Position numbers and translations under genes: made by a program
Shown: one piece after another, positions 7,502-8,911 of the stretch
How positions within the stretch are numbered: position 1 is the stretch's first letter
Layout: every line of letters starts with the position of its first letter
Assembly: GCA_964503595.1 (NCBI GenBank)
Contig: CAZDAM010000120.1
Location: forward strand, 1-8,911
Origin: CAZDAM01 sp964503595
GTDB taxonomy: Bacteria > Muiribacteriota > UBA6191
Direction: 5' to 3'
DNA: 8,911 nucleotides
The notes under the pieces: generated by a model
Seen by the model: only the letters and a program-made list of their open reading frames with translations
Database searches by the model: none
Told to the model about the DNA's origin: nothing

Positions 7502-7505
7502 GAGG
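7500..7505 (+). promoter_or_regulatory. Near-perfect ribosome binding site for the beta-helix gene
   Basis: AGGAGG sits only 3 bases before the ATG at 7509 and overlaps the TAG (7499-7501) of the orphan reading frame. The overlap is what one expects of two genes that were once adjacent in one transcript and translationally coupled. Confidence 0.7.
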
Positions 7506-7508
7506 ATT

Positions 7509-8861
7509 ATGCGTACCATTCTGAGCTTATTGATTTTGGCCTTTTCCCAAACAAACGACTGGTGCGCAGAGTTTCACGTGTCTTCAGTTGAGGAGTTCCG
7601 ACAGGCTTTGTCCGTAGCTGGCTCCAACTCTGAATCAGACATCATTTCAGTGAGTGCCGGGACCTACATTCTGACATCCCCACTCATCTATACCTCATCA
7701 AACCCTGACGGGCTGATAATAGAGGGCTCTGGAGGTAAGCCAGTCCTGGATGGGAATAACCTCACGCCAGTATTGCGGATGAATGTTCAAAGCTTTCGAG
7801 AGCCTGAACTGGTTTTGCGAAACATCTCTATTCAAAAAGGACGCGTCTATCAGACTGAATATCAAAATGAAGGAGGGGCGGGGCTCTTTTCGCTAACCTC
7901 AATGCGTATTGAAAGTTGCGAGTTTATTGAAAATAAGGGAAATGAATACAGCTTCTATGGGCATGGTGGAGCAATTCACATTCAGCATGGTAGGGTCGAT
8001 GTTTTTGACTCAACTTTTGTTCGTAATGAAGGTGGCGTTGGTGCTGCCATCAAGACAAGAGAGAGATACAGGATACTGAGGAGTCGGTTCGATTCAAATA
8101 AATTTGAAGATAGTCTGATTGAATCAGAATTAGAGAAGCCTGAAACAACAAGTTATGTAGGAAATTCTCTATTCGTTTTTAATGCATCAGAAGATCCAGA
8201 AGCACCCATGTTTTCAATAAATTATGATGGATGGTCATGGATAACAAACTCTCTTTTTTATCAAAATCATCTGATAGTGCGTTCTGATTCAGATTCGAGG
8301 TTTAGTCTTGAAAGTTCTATTCTAGTGGGAAATGACAGAAGAATCATAACCATGGGTGGAAGCTACGGCCAAGGACCAACACAATCTCATTCGATCATAA
8401 ACAACATTATCGACTCTTATTTGGAGCATAGTAGAGTTACGTATTCTGGCAACCGGATAAAGACTGTTGAGTTTCTGGACTCAAACTTCAGATACTTTGA
8501 TTATGATGCTATAGATAGGGCCATTTTTTGCTACCCTGGCGACTCAGACTACTCTGGGGCTGAAAGGTCTATTGGAGTGAGATGCGACATTGGACCATAC
8601 GAGTCTGACTCCGCAGGTCGTGATATTGCCCCGTTTTTAGAGAGCCCAAAAATCATCCCATCTGAAAATGCACTCATTGCAAACATTGAACTATCTGCAA
8701 GGGTTGCTTCTGATGTATCTACGTCTCACTATTTAATTAGAAAGAGCTACCAGCAATTTGACTCTTCATCTCCTATGGAGGTCGAATCAACAACATCAAA
8801 GAACATATTAATAGAGTATGAAAGGAATCTATCTTATGTGTGTTTTGCCGCAGTAGACTAG
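7509..8861 (+). CDS. Secreted right-handed parallel beta-helix protein, probably truncated at its C-terminus
   Basis: The 450-residue product starts with a short signal peptide (TILSLLILAF core; cleavage somewhere in 14-20). Residues 22-60 have the usual cap of pectate-lyase-like beta-helices, an HVSSVEEFRQAL stretch followed by IISVSAGTYIL. Rungs follow with the repeated pattern of short strands and Asn/Gly turns, for example IESCEFIENKG (134-144), VFDSTFVRNEGG (165-176) and ILRSRFDSNKF (189-199). The helix ends with AIDRAI (335-340) and CDIGPYE (359-365), the closing pattern common in secreted beta-helix repeat proteins. From about 375 the sequence looks like a fibronectin-III or similar beta-sandwich domain, but it stops at YVCFAAVD, where a last strand would be expected. 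No polysaccharide-lyase catalytic set can be assigned; adhesion or surface-polymer binding is equally possible. Much of the gene is far richer in A+T than the operon, which suggests transfer. Confidence 0.7.
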   Translation: MRTILSLLILAFSQTNDWCAEFHVSSVEEFRQALSVAGSNSESDIISVSAGTYILTSPLIYTSSNPDGLIIEGSGGKPVLDGNNLTPVLRMNVQSFREPELVLRNISIQKGRVYQTEYQNEGGAGLFSLTSMRIESCEFIENKGNEYSFYGHGGAIHIQHGRVDVFDSTFVRNEGGVGAAIKTRERYRILRSRFDSNKFEDSLIESELEKPETTSYVGNSLFVFNASEDPEAPMFSINYDGWSWITNSLFYQNHLIVRSDSDSRFSLESSILVGNDRRIITMGGSYGQGPTQSHSIINNIIDSYLEHSRVTYSGNRIKTVEFLDSNFRYFDYDAIDRAIFCYPGDSDYSGAERSIGVRCDIGPYESDSAGRDIAPFLESPKIIPSENALIANIELSARVASDVSTSHYLIRKSYQQFDSSSPMEVESTTSKNILIEYERNLSYVCFAAVD

Positions 8862-8911
8862 AGGTGGTCCTGCTATTTAGACCAGTTAGCAGCCAATTTA
8901 AGGTGGATCTC
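8862..8911. mobile_element. Possible end of an insertion sequence (IS21-like style), cut by the window edge
   Basis: Right after the stop of the beta-helix gene, AGGTGG occurs at 8862-8867 and again at 8901-8906, and TGGTC at 8865-8869 pairs with GACCA at 8880-8884 across a 10-base loop. Spaced repeats of this GGTGG-TCC style recall the multiple terminal repeats upstream of istA in IS21-family elements. No transposase sequence is in the window, so this is inference from pattern and from the sudden end of the neighbouring protein. Confidence 0.22.

Overview
The window reads as chromosomal DNA from a Gram-negative (two-membrane) bacterium. The evidence is an outer-membrane TolC-type protein with a Sec signal peptide and a secreted beta-helix protein. 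Housekeeping genes are about half G+C or slightly above and use Shine-Dalgarno starts. I cannot name the phylum from the sequence alone.

Positions 1-340 hold no convincing gene. They contain two short palindromes of related sequence near the left edge, a 10-base direct repeat, and a weak candidate promoter just before the first gene. Positions 341-7316 are one tight run of five plus-strand genes: a hotdog-fold acyl-CoA thioesterase of the YbgC/FadM type, topA (DNA topoisomerase I), a TolC-family outer-membrane efflux protein, a pyrimidine-nucleoside phosphorylase and histidine ammonia-lyase (hutH). The junctions are a 4-base overlap (ATGA), a 14-base overlap, a 9-base gap and a 1-base gap. 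This looks like a single transcription unit, although the functions (thioester hydrolysis, DNA supercoiling, efflux, nucleoside salvage, histidine breakdown) do not form one pathway. The phosphorylase and the ammonia-lyase both feed catabolism. No other hut or deo genes and no efflux pump or adaptor genes are in view.

Positions 7317-7508 carry a reading frame that looks like the C-terminal end of a helical protein but has no usable start. Its stop codon overlaps a near-perfect ribosome binding site for the last gene. Positions 7509-8861 encode a secreted right-handed parallel beta-helix protein. Its middle and 3' parts are much richer in A+T than the operon, and it ends abruptly inside what looks like a fibronectin-III-like domain. 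The last 50 bases contain a short direct repeat and an inverted repeat, in a style that recalls the repeated ends of IS21-type insertion sequences. The right end of the window, from about 7320, therefore looks like an accessory region added after the conserved operon. I found no clear evidence for a wholly new molecular system; the right-hand accessory part is where a second look is most justified.
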